Part shown: positions 1 to 9,253 of the stretch, in pieces
Position numbering within the stretch: the stretch's first letter is position 1
How the letters are laid out: the number at the start of each line of letters is the position of its first letter
The notes under the pieces: model-generated
What the model was told of the DNA's origin: nothing
The model's input: the letters and a program-made list of their open reading frames with translations, nothing else
Database searches by the model: none
Made by a program: the position numbers and the translations under genes
Virus record (IMG/VR): IMGVR_UViG_3300023174_000477
Location: 1 to 30,696 of that record
From: a virus
Length of the DNA stretch: 30,696 nt
Reading direction: 5' to 3' (one strand)

Positions 1-449
1 ATTTATTAGCTTCCAAAGGCGGTTTAAAATCAGGCGCAGCAATGAAAGCTCTTGAAGAATATGCTCAAGGCACAGCTTCGCAAGAATTTGGCAATCAAGT
101 TGGATATTTACAAAATTTAGCTAATATGGGTCAACAATCTGCAACAGCAATGGGTAACGCTGAAATGATGGCTGGCACTAATATGGCAAATGCTTCTCAA
201 CAAGGTATTTTGGGTCAAGGAATGGCTATGGCTAATAGAGATGCTCAAATGGGAAATATTATTGGTGGCGCAATGAGTCAAATTGGAGGAACTGTGCTTG
301 GTATGGGAATGCAGGGCATGAGTGGGCAACCAAAATCACCTTCTGGTTTTACATCAGTAGGTGGCGGGCAATATGATTCTGCAAGAATTAATAATGCTAT
401 GAATAATCAAATGGCACCAAATACTAATTTATATTCAAATTATAGATAA
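1..449 (+). CDS. Phage DNA-ejection protein, P22 gp7-like (5' end outside window)
   Basis: The frame is open to the left edge and reads LLASKGGLKSGAAMKALEEY before the ATG at 42, so that ATG is probably internal and the gene starts upstream. The pattern of a small G/S/A-rich turn, then K-A-L-E-E-Y-A-Q-G and S-Q-E-F-G-N, then repeats of Ala, Gly, Met and Gln, is typical of the small ejection ('DNA transfer') proteins of P22-like phages. These leave the virion with the DNA and help it cross the envelope. The tail is rich in Gly, Met and Asn with no enzymatic motif. Its stop overlaps the next start (TAATG), suggesting translational coupling. Family call is by composition and gene order. Confidence 0.6.
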   Translation, partial: LLASKGGLKSGAAMKALEEYAQGTASQEFGNQVGYLQNLANMGQQSATAMGNAEMMAGTNMANASQQGILGQGMAMANRDAQMGNIIGGAMSQIGGTVLGMGMQGMSGQPKSPSGFTSVGGGQYDSARINNAMNNQMAPNTNLYSNYR

Positions 450-1618
450 TGCCAGAATTAATTCAACAACAAACCCCAGATTATGTAGGCAATGTCCTTC
501 GAGGATACCAATTTGGTCAGCAAGCAAAAGCTAACCAGTTACAGCTTCTTGCTGCCGAACAAGAAATAGATATTAAAAAACAAAAACTTGCACAAACCCA
601 AGCGGAAAATATCTTAGCAAAAACAGCTTCAATGGGTGATAGAAACGCTCTTCAAAGACTTGCTGCATTAAATCCCGTCAGTGCTGAAGGAATAAGAAAG
701 CAACAAGATTATAATGACGTTCAAGGAGCTAGAGTTTTAGAGGCTTTTGATACTTTACCACAATATGCTCGTAATCAAAAAAGATGGGAGCAAATGCACG
801 AAGAATATAAATCTGCTACTGGAAGAGAATTGCCTTTGCCAGCAAATTTTCCATCAGAAAGAAACGATCCAGCTATAGCTGAATTTAATGCTTTAAAAAC
901 TCGTCTAAAAGGCAGAGAACAAGATTTAAAAGAACAATATCAAGCTGCACAAATTAAAACTGAAGGTTTCCAACAAGCTAAATATGGCGTTGATATTCAG
1001 AAAGGTAGACAAGACCTTCGTAAAGGTGAAATTGAATTATCTATTGCCGAGCAAGAAAATGAAAACATGTCTAAACTAGGCTTAACTCCTACTGCATATA
1101 AATCTTACCAACAAAATGTAGGGCAAAATTTAGCAGATAGAACTAAGCCGCTTTCTCAAGAAAGTGCAAAAGTTGTTAGTCTTGCACAAGGTGGCTTAGA
1201 TATTGCTGCTCAATTAAAAGACCAATTTTTTAATCCAAAAACAGGTGGTTTTGAAAAGGCTAAATTTGGCAGAGCCGCAGCTGGATCAATTTTGCCGAAT
1301 GTTATGGCTAGTGAAGACGCACAGTTTCTTGAAACAAGGAGACAAAATTTATCTGATTTAATTGGACGTATGCGTTCTGGCGGGGCTATTAATAAAGATG
1401 AAGAAAAAAGATTTTTAAAATTAATTCCTAGGTTTGGTGACGAAGAAGAAACTATTAAATATAAGCTAAATCAATTAAACAAAGAGTTTGCCGCAGTAAA
1501 AGAAGCGATGGATCCATATGGCGTGAGAGGAACTGATTATAAAAAACAAACTCTATTTAATTCTGTGAAAGATATGTCAGATGAAGACCTTCTTAATTCT
1601 TTAAGTGGAGGAAATTAA
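449..1618 (+). CDS. Internal virion / DNA-ejection protein (coiled coil)
   Basis: 389 residues, rich in Gln, Lys, Glu and Ala, with long helical coiled-coil stretches (about residues 25-75 and 140-210) and no membrane segment or catalytic motif. Its place between a gp7-like gene and a very long protein matches the ejection-protein cluster (7-20-16) of P22-type phages, so it probably travels in the capsid and is injected. The start overlaps the previous stop by one base and the stop overlaps the next ATG by one base, so the three genes look translationally coupled. Assignment rests on context and composition. Confidence 0.5.
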   Translation: MPELIQQQTPDYVGNVLRGYQFGQQAKANQLQLLAAEQEIDIKKQKLAQTQAENILAKTASMGDRNALQRLAALNPVSAEGIRKQQDYNDVQGARVLEAFDTLPQYARNQKRWEQMHEEYKSATGRELPLPANFPSERNDPAIAEFNALKTRLKGREQDLKEQYQAAQIKTEGFQQAKYGVDIQKGRQDLRKGEIELSIAEQENENMSKLGLTPTAYKSYQQNVGQNLADRTKPLSQESAKVVSLAQGGLDIAAQLKDQFFNPKTGGFEKAKFGRAAAGSILPNVMASEDAQFLETRRQNLSDLIGRMRSGGAINKDEEKRFLKLIPRFGDEEETIKYKLNQLNKEFAAVKEAMDPYGVRGTDYKKQTLFNSVKDMSDEDLLNSLSGGN

Positions 1619-4600
1619 TGAAGCCGAACCAACTAGAACTTATACAAGAAGCCAATCGCAGAGGTATTTTACCAGCTGATAAAAAGCCTTTATATGATGA
1701 AGCTGTTAGAAGAGGCTTAATTAAAGACCAAAGCCAACCAGAAATGTCAATGGGAGAAGCTGCCTTTACAACTGCAACAAATCCTCTCGGTTTTGGCGAT
1801 GAAATAAAAGCTGGTATTGCTGCTGGTGTTGCTAAAATATTTGGTGGAGCTGCAACTAAAGATATTGATATTGGCGATTTGTACAGAGAAGCGAGAACTG
1901 CTGAAAGAGCTAAATTAGATAAGGCTAGACAAGATTACCCTTCAATGACTGGGATGATTGAAACTCCTTCTGATTTGGCAAGAGGTGCAGTAAAAGGTTT
2001 AGAAGAAGTTGGATCGGGTATTTATCAAACTGCCGCTGATTTTGGTGCTGATTTTTCAGGAGCTAAAGCAATACTAAGCAAAATTCGCCCTGATTTAAAA
2101 AATGAGATTGAAAGTCTTACTCCCCAAGATATTTCTAGTATTTTAGGCGAGAAAGCAGCTCAAGATTCTAAATTAACAGAACAAGAAGGCTTGGCATATA
2201 AAACAGGAAGATTTGTTGGTAAAGTCGCTCCTTTTGTTGGAGTTGGCGGATCAAGTAAAGTTGGCATGTCTGTTGGTGGCGGATTAGCTGGCGGTTCAGA
2301 ATTAATGGAAGATTCTAGTGTTGGCAAAAGGTTAGGTTTTGCTGCAGTTGGCGCAGCTGTCGCTCCAGCTATAGGAACGGCAGTCCAACAAGCTGCTCCT
2401 TATGTTGTTTCAGGAACTCAAAATATTGTTTCAAAAGCTAAAAAAACCAGTTCTTATGTTAAAAATTTATTTACAAAAGATACTGCCGAAGAAGTTGGTG
2501 CAAAAGCAATTGATCCTGAATCTGCAAAATTAGCTTTAAAAGAATTACAAGATAAACCTAGCAATAAACCTTTGACGGCAGTTGATATTCAAAATCCCGA
2601 ATTTAAAACTTTTGCAAGAAGTGTTGTTAATAAATATCCTCAAGCAAGAGAAATAGTTAAAAATTTTACAGAAGGAAGAAATAAGGAAGCTTTTACTAGA
2701 ATAAATAATGATTTAAAAATTATTTCTAAAATAGACAATGCCGATGATTACACCAAACAAATTAGCGACACACAAAAATCTTTAGCTTCTCCTTTATACG
2801 CAGAAGCGGAAGCCGATAGAACAATTGTGCCTAAATTTGAATTTAAAGAAGTTAAAACAACCACTTCTCCCCAAACCACAACAGTTTCCGAAGGTGTAAA
2901 AAGTTTTAAAACTGATTCTTCAACAAAAACCAAAACTGACTTTATCAATAAATATAATCTTCAAAGTAAGTCTAGGGATATTGAAAAACCATTAGTTTCT
3001 AAAGAAGAAAAAGAATTATTTAAACGAGGAAAGGGCAGTTTTGAAGGCTCTAGCAAAGAAGAATTATTTAATATTGCTGATAGATATAAAACTGCTACCC
3101 AAGATTTAAAAAAATATGCTCCAAAAAACCCTTTGCAAGTTATAAAAGAATTAGGAGGTATTTCTGATTTTCAAGGAGAATTAGCTTCTTTGGGAATTAC
3201 AAATAAAACTTTACCAGGTTTATTAAGAAAAGAAGGTACTGCAGGAGTTGGAATTGATGATGTTGGGCAAAAACTTTATGAAGCTGGCTATTTTAAAGAA
3301 AGACCAAGTGTAAATCAAGTTTTAGATTTTCTTGATAAAGAATTAAGAAACACAACAAAAGGCAACAGAACAACAGCTTTTTCTCAAGATAGTACAAAAT
3401 ACAATGAAGCTAAACAATTTTTAGATGAAGCGGATTCTTTAGGAATAAATATAGACGCTATCAATAAATTAAAACAAATAACTCCACAAACTGCCAAAAC
3501 TGGCATAGCTGGAATAAAAGCTGGATCATCTTATGATAAACGAGATTTGTCTAAAAAAGGAATTGAAGAATTTCAAAACACCTTAAGAAAACAAACAACT
3601 AGAATTGAAGAAGGTGGCAAAATAGTTAATGTTAGAAAAGAAATTACTAATCTTAATCAAATGTCGCCAAAATCAATGGAATTGGCTAAACAACTTGATG
3701 AATTAGAAAATAATCAAGTATTTCAAGAAACGAGAAATAAAGCTAAACAATTTTTAAATCCTGATGCTCTTGATAATTCTATTGAAACATTGCACGCTAC
3801 AAGAGAAATGTTTGATGATAAAATTTCCGTAGCTATTAGAAATGGGCAAAGCAAAGAAGTTAGAAGATTGTCAATTTTAAGAAGCAAGGTTGATAATATT
3901 ATTGGAGAAGTGTCTCCAACTTTTAAAGAAGCAGATAATGTTTTTAAACCTTTGGCAATAAGAAAAGATGCTGTAGAATTTGGAAAAGAATTTTCAAAAT
4001 ATGAACCTTCTGAAATAATAAAAAAGGTAAATGAATTTACTTCTAAATCTGGTTTAAAAAGACAAGATATTTTAGATGATGTAAAAGTTGGGGCAAAAGA
4101 TACAATTGTTAAAGATGTAGAAAAATTAATAAAATTTGATAGCTCTAATATACCAACAGAAATTCAAGTAAAAAAAATAATCGAAAATAAATTTAAAAGA
4201 GATCAATTAAAAACTTTTTTAGGTGAAAAAGATTATAGAGAATTTATTGATAATATTAACAAAGAAGCTTTATTTAATAAAACTATTAAATCTTTAAGAT
4301 TAGATAAACCAAGCACTCAAGAAGAAAGTACAAATTTTATTTTAAGAGCTTTTAATGGTTTAATTTCTTATGCTACAAGTAATTTTGGTAAATATGCGGC
4401 AATAACAAATGCGACAAAAGCTGGCGAACAATTTTTAGTAAAAAATTATAGAGGCTTAAATCCTGAAAATGCTAAAGAAATTGCTAAAATCATTACTAAT
4501 AAAAATGCTTCAATTAAATATCTTGAAAATATTATAAATAAAGCCTCTAAGGAACAGAAACCTTTTGTTTCTCAAGCAGTTACGGATTTAAAACAATTAG

Positions 4601-4797
4601 ATAAATTTTCTGGGATAGTCGCTGCAAATACTTTAGATTTTGGTATTGATGATGCCAACGCAGAAGAGCCAAACCTATCCGAAGATCAAATCCGCCAACA
4701 ACTTTTACAGCGTCAAAAAGAACAACCAGTATTGATGCAAGGTATCAATCCCGAACAAGAAGCTCAAAAAATTAAAAATCGTTATTATAGAGATTAA
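1618..4797 (+). CDS. Large internal virion / DNA-ejection protein
   Basis: 1059 residues, the longest gene here. The N-terminus (ELIQEANRRGILPADKKPLY, then DEAVRRGLI) is the short repeated helix seen at the start of many phage internal virion proteins. A Gly/Ala/Val-rich hydrophobic stretch at about residues 195-265 could insert into a membrane. The rest is Lys/Glu/Asn-rich helix, with a second hydrophobic patch near residues 905-945. No transglycosylase or protease signature was recognised. A GGAGG ribosome site precedes the ATG, which overlaps the previous stop. In P22-like phages the largest ejection protein (gp16) forms part of the trans-envelope channel; a similar role is inferred. Confidence 0.5.
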   Translation: MKPNQLELIQEANRRGILPADKKPLYDEAVRRGLIKDQSQPEMSMGEAAFTTATNPLGFGDEIKAGIAAGVAKIFGGAATKDIDIGDLYREARTAERAKLDKARQDYPSMTGMIETPSDLARGAVKGLEEVGSGIYQTAADFGADFSGAKAILSKIRPDLKNEIESLTPQDISSILGEKAAQDSKLTEQEGLAYKTGRFVGKVAPFVGVGGSSKVGMSVGGGLAGGSELMEDSSVGKRLGFAAVGAAVAPAIGTAVQQAAPYVVSGTQNIVSKAKKTSSYVKNLFTKDTAEEVGAKAIDPESAKLALKELQDKPSNKPLTAVDIQNPEFKTFARSVVNKYPQAREIVKNFTEGRNKEAFTRINNDLKIISKIDNADDYTKQISDTQKSLASPLYAEAEADRTIVPKFEFKEVKTTTSPQTTTVSEGVKSFKTDSSTKTKTDFINKYNLQSKSRDIEKPLVSKEEKELFKRGKGSFEGSSKEELFNIADRYKTATQDLKKYAPKNPLQVIKELGGISDFQGELASLGITNKTLPGLLRKEGTAGVGIDDVGQKLYEAGYFKERPSVNQVLDFLDKELRNTTKGNRTTAFSQDSTKYNEAKQFLDEADSLGINIDAINKLKQITPQTAKTGIAGIKAGSSYDKRDLSKKGIEEFQNTLRKQTTRIEEGGKIVNVRKEITNLNQMSPKSMELAKQLDELENNQVFQETRNKAKQFLNPDALDNSIETLHATREMFDDKISVAIRNGQSKEVRRLSILRSKVDNIIGEVSPTFKEADNVFKPLAIRKDAVEFGKEFSKYEPSEIIKKVNEFTSKSGLKRQDILDDVKVGAKDTIVKDVEKLIKFDSSNIPTEIQVKKIIENKFKRDQLKTFLGEKDYREFIDNINKEALFNKTIKSLRLDKPSTQEESTNFILRAFNGLISYATSNFGKYAAITNATKAGEQFLVKNYRGLNPENAKEIAKIITNKNASIKYLENIINKASKEQKPFVSQAVTDLKQLDKFSGIVAANTLDFGIDDANAEEPNLSEDQIRQQLLQRQKEQPVLMQGINPEQEAQKIKNRYYRD

Positions 4798-4800
4798 ATT

Positions 4801-6177
4801 ATGGCACAAAGATTTTACGAACCAATTGCAAGAATATTTACTAACGCTGGAGCTGTTGGCGTTGGCTACAAATATTTTTTCTATCAAACTGGAACAACAA
4901 CGCCAGTTACAACTTATCAAAATGCTGGCTTAACTGTCGCAAATACAAACCCAGTTTTATCTGACGCAAATGGTCGTTTTCCTGAAATTTGGTATTCTGA
5001 TTTATCTCAATTAAAACTTATTGTTAAAGATTCTTCTAACAATACTATTGAAACAGTCGATCCAGTTGGGGCAACCGATGCCGCCGTTTCTCTTAATGAT
5101 TTTGACGTACGCCCAACTTCTTATTGGGGCTTAACTGCTGGCACATCTACAGCTTTTACTTTGATTGCAAATCCACCAATTAGCGCTTATGCTAACACCC
5201 AAACCTTTATTATTCAATTTCATTTAGCTTGTGGCGTTAATCCTACTTTAGCAATTAATGGATTATCCGCATTTAATCTTAAAAAATATAATAGTGCAGG
5301 AGTTAAAGAGAGTTTAATTGCAGGAGATGTTCAGGCGTCATCAAGATATTTAGGAATAAATGATGGTATTGATATTGTTATTTTAAACCCAGAACATCCA
5401 AGCAGATATTACGCAAATTCTACAACTGCGAGAGGATTTACTTATATTCCAAGTCCAATAACAATAGCATTTAATAGTGTAACTTCAATTTCTTTTTCTG
5501 CGGGAAATTTTAATTTTTCAGATGGTTCTGGTCAGGCTATTGCAACGGCAATGACTAAAACATTGCAATCTAGTGGTTCGTGGGCTGCTGGAACTGGTCA
5601 AAATGGTTTAGATACAGGTGCTAAATCTAATTCAACTTGGTATCATTGTTACGCAATTTACAACCCAACAACGTTAGTTAGTGATTTCTTATTTTCGACA
5701 GGAGCGATAACCCCAACAGCTCTGCCAAGTGGTTACACTAAATTTAAACGAGTAGGAAGCATTAAAACTGATGGAAGCGGCAATATATTAGGATTTTTTC
5801 AAAATGGAACTTATTTCTTTTTAAAGATTCCAGTTCTTGATTTTTCTGGTACAAGCACGACTACATTAACAGCAGTAACTTTATCCACCCCTCTAGGAAC
5901 AAAAACAATCGCGATATTATCGGCAACTATTAACGCCTCTGCTGGTAGCACTCGCAGTTTGCGAATTTTTTCAGGAGACGCGAGCGATCAAGCAGTTTCT
6001 GCCAGTTGTTGGAATGGTGTTTATTTAGCTAGTTCGGGAACTACAACTGATATTATTACTGGGAGCGGGAACGTTTTTGTCCCAACCAGCACTTCATCAC
6101 AAGTTTTTCATGAAACATCAGCATCGGCAAGTGTGGCAATTCTTACCCAAGGTTGGATTGATAATGGAATTTTATAA
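4801..6177 (+). CDS. Tail fibre / tailspike protein
   Basis: 458 residues. The first 110 resemble the virion-binding domain of podophage tailspikes and fibres: F-T-N-A-G, a G-Y-K-Y-F-F-Y-Q-T-G-T-T strand, then V-L-S-D-A-N-G-R-F-P-E-I-W and L-K-L-I-V-K-D. The middle is beta-rich and low in charge. The C-terminal half (about 260-458) contains W-Y-H-C-Y-A-I-Y and Y-T-K-F-K-R-V-G-S-I, a module common at the ends of phage fibre proteins. No depolymerase residues were recognised, so it is more likely a binding fibre than an enzymatic spike. The next small gene may be its companion. Confidence 0.7.
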   Translation: MAQRFYEPIARIFTNAGAVGVGYKYFFYQTGTTTPVTTYQNAGLTVANTNPVLSDANGRFPEIWYSDLSQLKLIVKDSSNNTIETVDPVGATDAAVSLNDFDVRPTSYWGLTAGTSTAFTLIANPPISAYANTQTFIIQFHLACGVNPTLAINGLSAFNLKKYNSAGVKESLIAGDVQASSRYLGINDGIDIVILNPEHPSRYYANSTTARGFTYIPSPITIAFNSVTSISFSAGNFNFSDGSGQAIATAMTKTLQSSGSWAAGTGQNGLDTGAKSNSTWYHCYAIYNPTTLVSDFLFSTGAITPTALPSGYTKFKRVGSIKTDGSGNILGFFQNGTYFFLKIPVLDFSGTSTTTLTAVTLSTPLGTKTIAILSATINASAGSTRSLRIFSGDASDQAVSASCWNGVYLASSGTTTDIITGSGNVFVPTSTSSQVFHETSASASVAILTQGWIDNGIL

Positions 6178-6192
6178 TTAATTTTTACAAAA

Positions 6193-6510
6193 ATGAAATA
6201 TTTAAAAAATTTAGAAACAGGCGAGATTATTAAGGGAGATTCATTCGGCTCTTTTTTTGATTCTTGGGCGGAGCTAACTCAAAGCGAGATTGACGCTTAT
6301 GAGTTAGAGCAAGCTAAACTTGCTAAAATAGCACAATGCCAAGCTTATCTTGAAAGCACTGATTGGCAAGCAGTCGCTTTTATTAAATATGCTAGACCAA
6401 TTAACACAAATGTTTTTGAAAATTGCTTAAAAGCTAAACAATGGAAAATTGATATTGCTGCCTGCACAACCTTAGAAGAATTAAACAACATTAATATTGA
6501 TTTTTCATAA
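6193..6510 (+). CDS. Small fibre-associated protein (assembly-like)
   Basis: 105 residues directly after a fibre gene. The central pattern A-Y-L-E-S-T-D-W-Q-A-V-A-F-I-K-Y is like the Y-L-x-S-T-D-W motif in small proteins that follow phage tail-fibre genes, some of which act as fibre chaperones. The rest is helical. There is no signal peptide or membrane segment. A chaperone role is inferred from position and motif only. Confidence 0.45.
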   Translation: MKYLKNLETGEIIKGDSFGSFFDSWAELTQSEIDAYELEQAKLAKIAQCQAYLESTDWQAVAFIKYARPINTNVFENCLKAKQWKIDIAACTTLEELNNINIDFS

Positions 6511-6512
6511 AT

Positions 6513-7451
6513 ATGGCAGTTAGCGGCACTAATACATTCTCACAAACAAGAAACGACATAATCAATAGAGCTTTATCAATTCTTGGCGTTAAGACTCGTG
6601 GAAGGGCTTTAACTGCCGAAGAGGTAAATGAAGCTTCTGATGCTTTAAACTTGTTTGTAAAAGGCTTAAAAAGCGAAGGCATTTATCTTTGGAAATATGC
6701 TGAAGGAACTTTGTTTTTAACTGTAGGGCAAGAAAATTACTTGATTAATGGTTCAACCGCAAACGCAACTGAATCATTTACACAAACAACAACAAGCGCA
6801 GTAGCTTCAAGTGGAGCAACAGCAATTGTAGTTACAAGCGCAACTGGTTTTACTGCGGGTTATTTTGTCGGTGTTATGCAAGATGATGGTAATATTTTTT
6901 GGACAACTGTTGCAAGTGTTGCAGGAACAACAATTAATTTAACTAACGCCTTAACAGACGATGTTTCAAGTGCAGCAACTGTTTTTGTTTATCAAGCTAA
7001 AATTACTCGTCCTGAAGCAATAACATCAGCAAGAAGGAGAGACTCTTCGGGTTATGATACTCCTTTAAACGAACTAGCTAGAAGTGATTATTTTAATCTT
7101 TCTCAAAAAAAAGTTACAGGACAGCCAACTCAATTTTATTATGACAAGCAGTTAAATTACGGCACTTTGTATTTATACCAAGCCCCTGATGATGCAACTA
7201 ATACAATCAAATTTACATTTCAAAAAATGTTTTTTGATTTTACAAACGGAACTGATAATCCCGATTTCCCAATTGAGTGGGCTGAAACTTTAGCTTTCGG
7301 GTTAGCTTCTCGCCTTACTTATGATTATGGAATTGATAAAACAAAAGCGGAATTGATTAAAAGGACTGCCGATGAAATGCTTCGTAATTTAAAAGGTTAC
7401 GATAGAGAAGATTCAGTTTATTTTGTACCAACCTATAATTTATACCAATAA
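6513..7451 (+). CDS. Head-to-tail connector, P22 gp4-like
   Basis: 312 residues. The N-terminal block (T-R-N-D-I-I-N-R-A-L-S-I-L-G-V, then E-A-S-D-A-L-N-L-F-V-K) followed by L-W-K-Y-A-E-G-T-L-F-L-T-V-G-Q matches the common arrangement of gp4-type tail accessory proteins, which bind under the portal ring and close the packaged head. A Thr/Ser-rich beta insert at about residues 80-150 is followed by a helical C-terminal half. In P22-type phages this gene directly precedes the gp10-like gene, as it does here (stop and start share a base). Confidence 0.6.
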   Translation: MAVSGTNTFSQTRNDIINRALSILGVKTRGRALTAEEVNEASDALNLFVKGLKSEGIYLWKYAEGTLFLTVGQENYLINGSTANATESFTQTTTSAVASSGATAIVVTSATGFTAGYFVGVMQDDGNIFWTTVASVAGTTINLTNALTDDVSSAATVFVYQAKITRPEAITSARRRDSSGYDTPLNELARSDYFNLSQKKVTGQPTQFYYDKQLNYGTLYLYQAPDDATNTIKFTFQKMFFDFTNGTDNPDFPIEWAETLAFGLASRLTYDYGIDKTKAELIKRTADEMLRNLKGYDREDSVYFVPTYNLYQ

Positions 7452-8872
7452 TGCTTCAACCAATCCATTTTGGAGTAAATTCATATAAGGCAAAAAGCGG
7501 TTTAATTTCAGCGGAAAGAATGTTGAATTGTTATGCTGAAATAACTCCTCAAACAAGTGCTTTTCCAAATATGGTTTTGGGAACTGCTGGGCTTACTGTT
7601 TGGAAAGACACTGGAGTTTCTTTGCCTGTTTATGGAATGCGGGTAATGGGTGAAAATCTTTATGTAGTAGTAGGAAATAAGGTTTATAAAATAGATTCTT
7701 CAAAAACAGTAACATTATTGGGGAATATTACCACGGAGATTGGAAATGTAATAATGACTGATAACGGAGATCAAGTTACAATTCAACTTCCAAATGGAAT
7801 TACTTATTATTGCACCCCAACCGCTTCTTCTTTAGCTCAAATTACCAATGTTAATTTTAATGCTTCAGGATCAGTTACAACTTTAGACGGATTTACAATA
7901 TCCGCTTTGCTAAATAACAATGAATTTCAATGGTCAAATGTCAATACCACTCAAAATTGGAACGCTTTAAATGCCGCAACTGTCGAGGCTAATTCTTCAA
8001 AAATAGTAAGAGTTTATCAAAACAATTTAGAGCTTTGGTTTTTTAAAGAAAATATTATTCAAGTGTTTTACAATACTGGATCGGGCTCACCTCTGTTTCA
8101 AAGAAAAGAAGGTGTTTATATTGAAAAAGGCTGCGCCTCCAAATATTCAATTGCCACAATGGACAATTCATTTTTCTTTTTAGGAAATGACAGAATTGTT
8201 TATCAAACTATCGGTTATCAATTAAAACCAATTTCTACTTTTCCAATTTCACAAGAAATAGAAAATTACACAACAATTGATGATGCAATTGGTTTTACTT
8301 ACGTCCAAGACGGGCATAAATTTTATTGCTTAACTTTTCCAAATCAAAACAAAACTTGGGAATATGATATTACAACTGAACTTTGGCACGAAAGAGAAAG
8401 TGTGAATAACCAAAGCGTTGATGGAAGATGGAGGGCTAATTGCCATGTTTATTTTGCGGGCAAAAACTTAATTGGCGATTTCCAAACTGGAATTATTTAC
8501 GAAATAGACTCAAATGTTTATAAAGAAAACGAAACAGTAATTAAAAGAGAAATTATTGGAACAACAATGTTTAAAAACTTTGCAAGAATGTCTTTAAATA
8601 AGTTTGTTGTAATGATGGACACTGGCGTTGGAATTGCGACAGGGCAAGGAACTAATCCCCAATTAGTTGGCAGGTTTTCTGATAATGGCGGCAAAACTTA
8701 TACTGATGAATTATGGCAGCCAGTAGGGGTAGAAGGTTCTTTTTTAACAGAGGTATTTTGGACAAAAATAGGCGGAAAAGCCCGTTCTTTTATTGCTAGG
8801 TTAAATTATAGCGAGCCAACTAAGTTCCAAATTGTTGGGGCATTTGTGGGGACTGAAACAGAAGATGATTAA
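7451..8872 (+). CDS. Packaged-DNA stabilisation / tail hub protein, P22 gp10-like
   Basis: 473 residues. The N-terminus carries the signature of the family: R-M-L-N-C-Y-A-E-I, F-P-N-M-V-L-G-T-A-G-L. Beta-strand repeats typical of a propeller-like hub follow: L-Y-V-V-V-G-N-K-V-Y-K, then the long W-F-F-K-E-N-I-I-Q-V-F-Y segment. Members bind the gp4 ring and carry the fibres or spikes. Together with the preceding gene it is the strongest evidence that the virion is P22-like and short-tailed. Confidence 0.7.
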   Translation: MLQPIHFGVNSYKAKSGLISAERMLNCYAEITPQTSAFPNMVLGTAGLTVWKDTGVSLPVYGMRVMGENLYVVVGNKVYKIDSSKTVTLLGNITTEIGNVIMTDNGDQVTIQLPNGITYYCTPTASSLAQITNVNFNASGSVTTLDGFTISALLNNNEFQWSNVNTTQNWNALNAATVEANSSKIVRVYQNNLELWFFKENIIQVFYNTGSGSPLFQRKEGVYIEKGCASKYSIATMDNSFFFLGNDRIVYQTIGYQLKPISTFPISQEIENYTTIDDAIGFTYVQDGHKFYCLTFPNQNKTWEYDITTELWHERESVNNQSVDGRWRANCHVYFAGKNLIGDFQTGIIYEIDSNVYKENETVIKREIIGTTMFKNFARMSLNKFVVMMDTGVGIATGQGTNPQLVGRFSDNGGKTYTDELWQPVGVEGSFLTEVFWTKIGGKARSFIARLNYSEPTKFQIVGAFVGTETEDD

Positions 8873-9170
8873 TTTGCCAAATATTCAACAACCAATTGTG
8901 GAAAAAAATAATATTGTAAAACCCGAATGGAATACTTTTTTTCAGCAAATAAAAACAACAATAAAAACTGATTTATTAGTTGATATAGGAGTACCAAATG
9001 CAGGGCAACCTTTAGCAAAAGAAAATGGCGAGATTGATTCAGTTTGGTTTTCATTTTTTGAGAAAAGCTACAAAACAACTGGGGCAACTTTTGGTTTGCC
9101 ATCAGCGCAAGAAAAGCTAGGGAGAAATTGGAATAACTTTTTTCAAAGCATGTATCAAGAATTAAAATAA
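8865..9170 (+). CDS. Small conserved phage protein with three W-x2-FF repeats
   Basis: 101 residues from the ATG at 8865, which overlaps the previous stop by 8 bases. An upstream start at 8832 is possible but would give a longer overlap. The protein has three similar segments: P-E-W-N-T-F-F, S-V-W-F-S-F-F and R-N-W-N-N-F-F, each ending a Gly/Pro/Asn turn. Proteins opening with P-x-I-x-x-P-I-V and a W-x-x-F-F motif often follow gp10-type genes in podophages. It could be a minor tail component. A terminator hairpin overlaps its last codons. Confidence 0.5.
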   Translation: MINLPNIQQPIVEKNNIVKPEWNTFFQQIKTTIKTDLLVDIGVPNAGQPLAKENGEIDSVWFSFFEKSYKTTGATFGLPSAQEKLGRNWNNFFQSMYQELK

Positions 9171-9186
9171 AATCTTGATTTTTTTT
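9154..9186 (+). terminator. Rho-independent terminator
   Basis: A 7-bp stem (ATCAAGA at 9154-9160 with TCTTGAT at 9173-9179), a 12-base A-rich loop and a run of eight T (9179-9186). It overlaps the end of the upstream coding region and would end transcription of the connector/tail genes before the next fibre gene. The stem is AT-rich, so it may be leaky. Confidence 0.6.
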
Positions 9187-9210
9187 ATTAACACGGCAAA
9201 ATTTATTACA

Positions 9211-9249
9211 TTGAGTAAATGTAAAATTATGGCTATAAAAACATTTACT
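9211..9249 (+). promoter_or_regulatory. Sigma-70-like promoter inside a 9-bp inverted repeat
   Basis: TTGAGT (9211-9216) and TATAAA (9234-9239) are separated by exactly 17 bases, a good bacterial promoter. AGTAAATGT (9214-9222) and ACATTTACT (9241-9249) form a perfect inverted repeat around it, so a repressor binding there would cover both promoter boxes. The predicted start lies only about 8 bases before the ATG at 9254, so the mRNA would be nearly leaderless. Confidence 0.45.
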
Positions 9250-9253
9250 TATT

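Noticed and set aside
2748-2948. Small - strand frames within the late genes
   Set aside because: They overlap long, well-supported + strand genes and have no ribosome sites.
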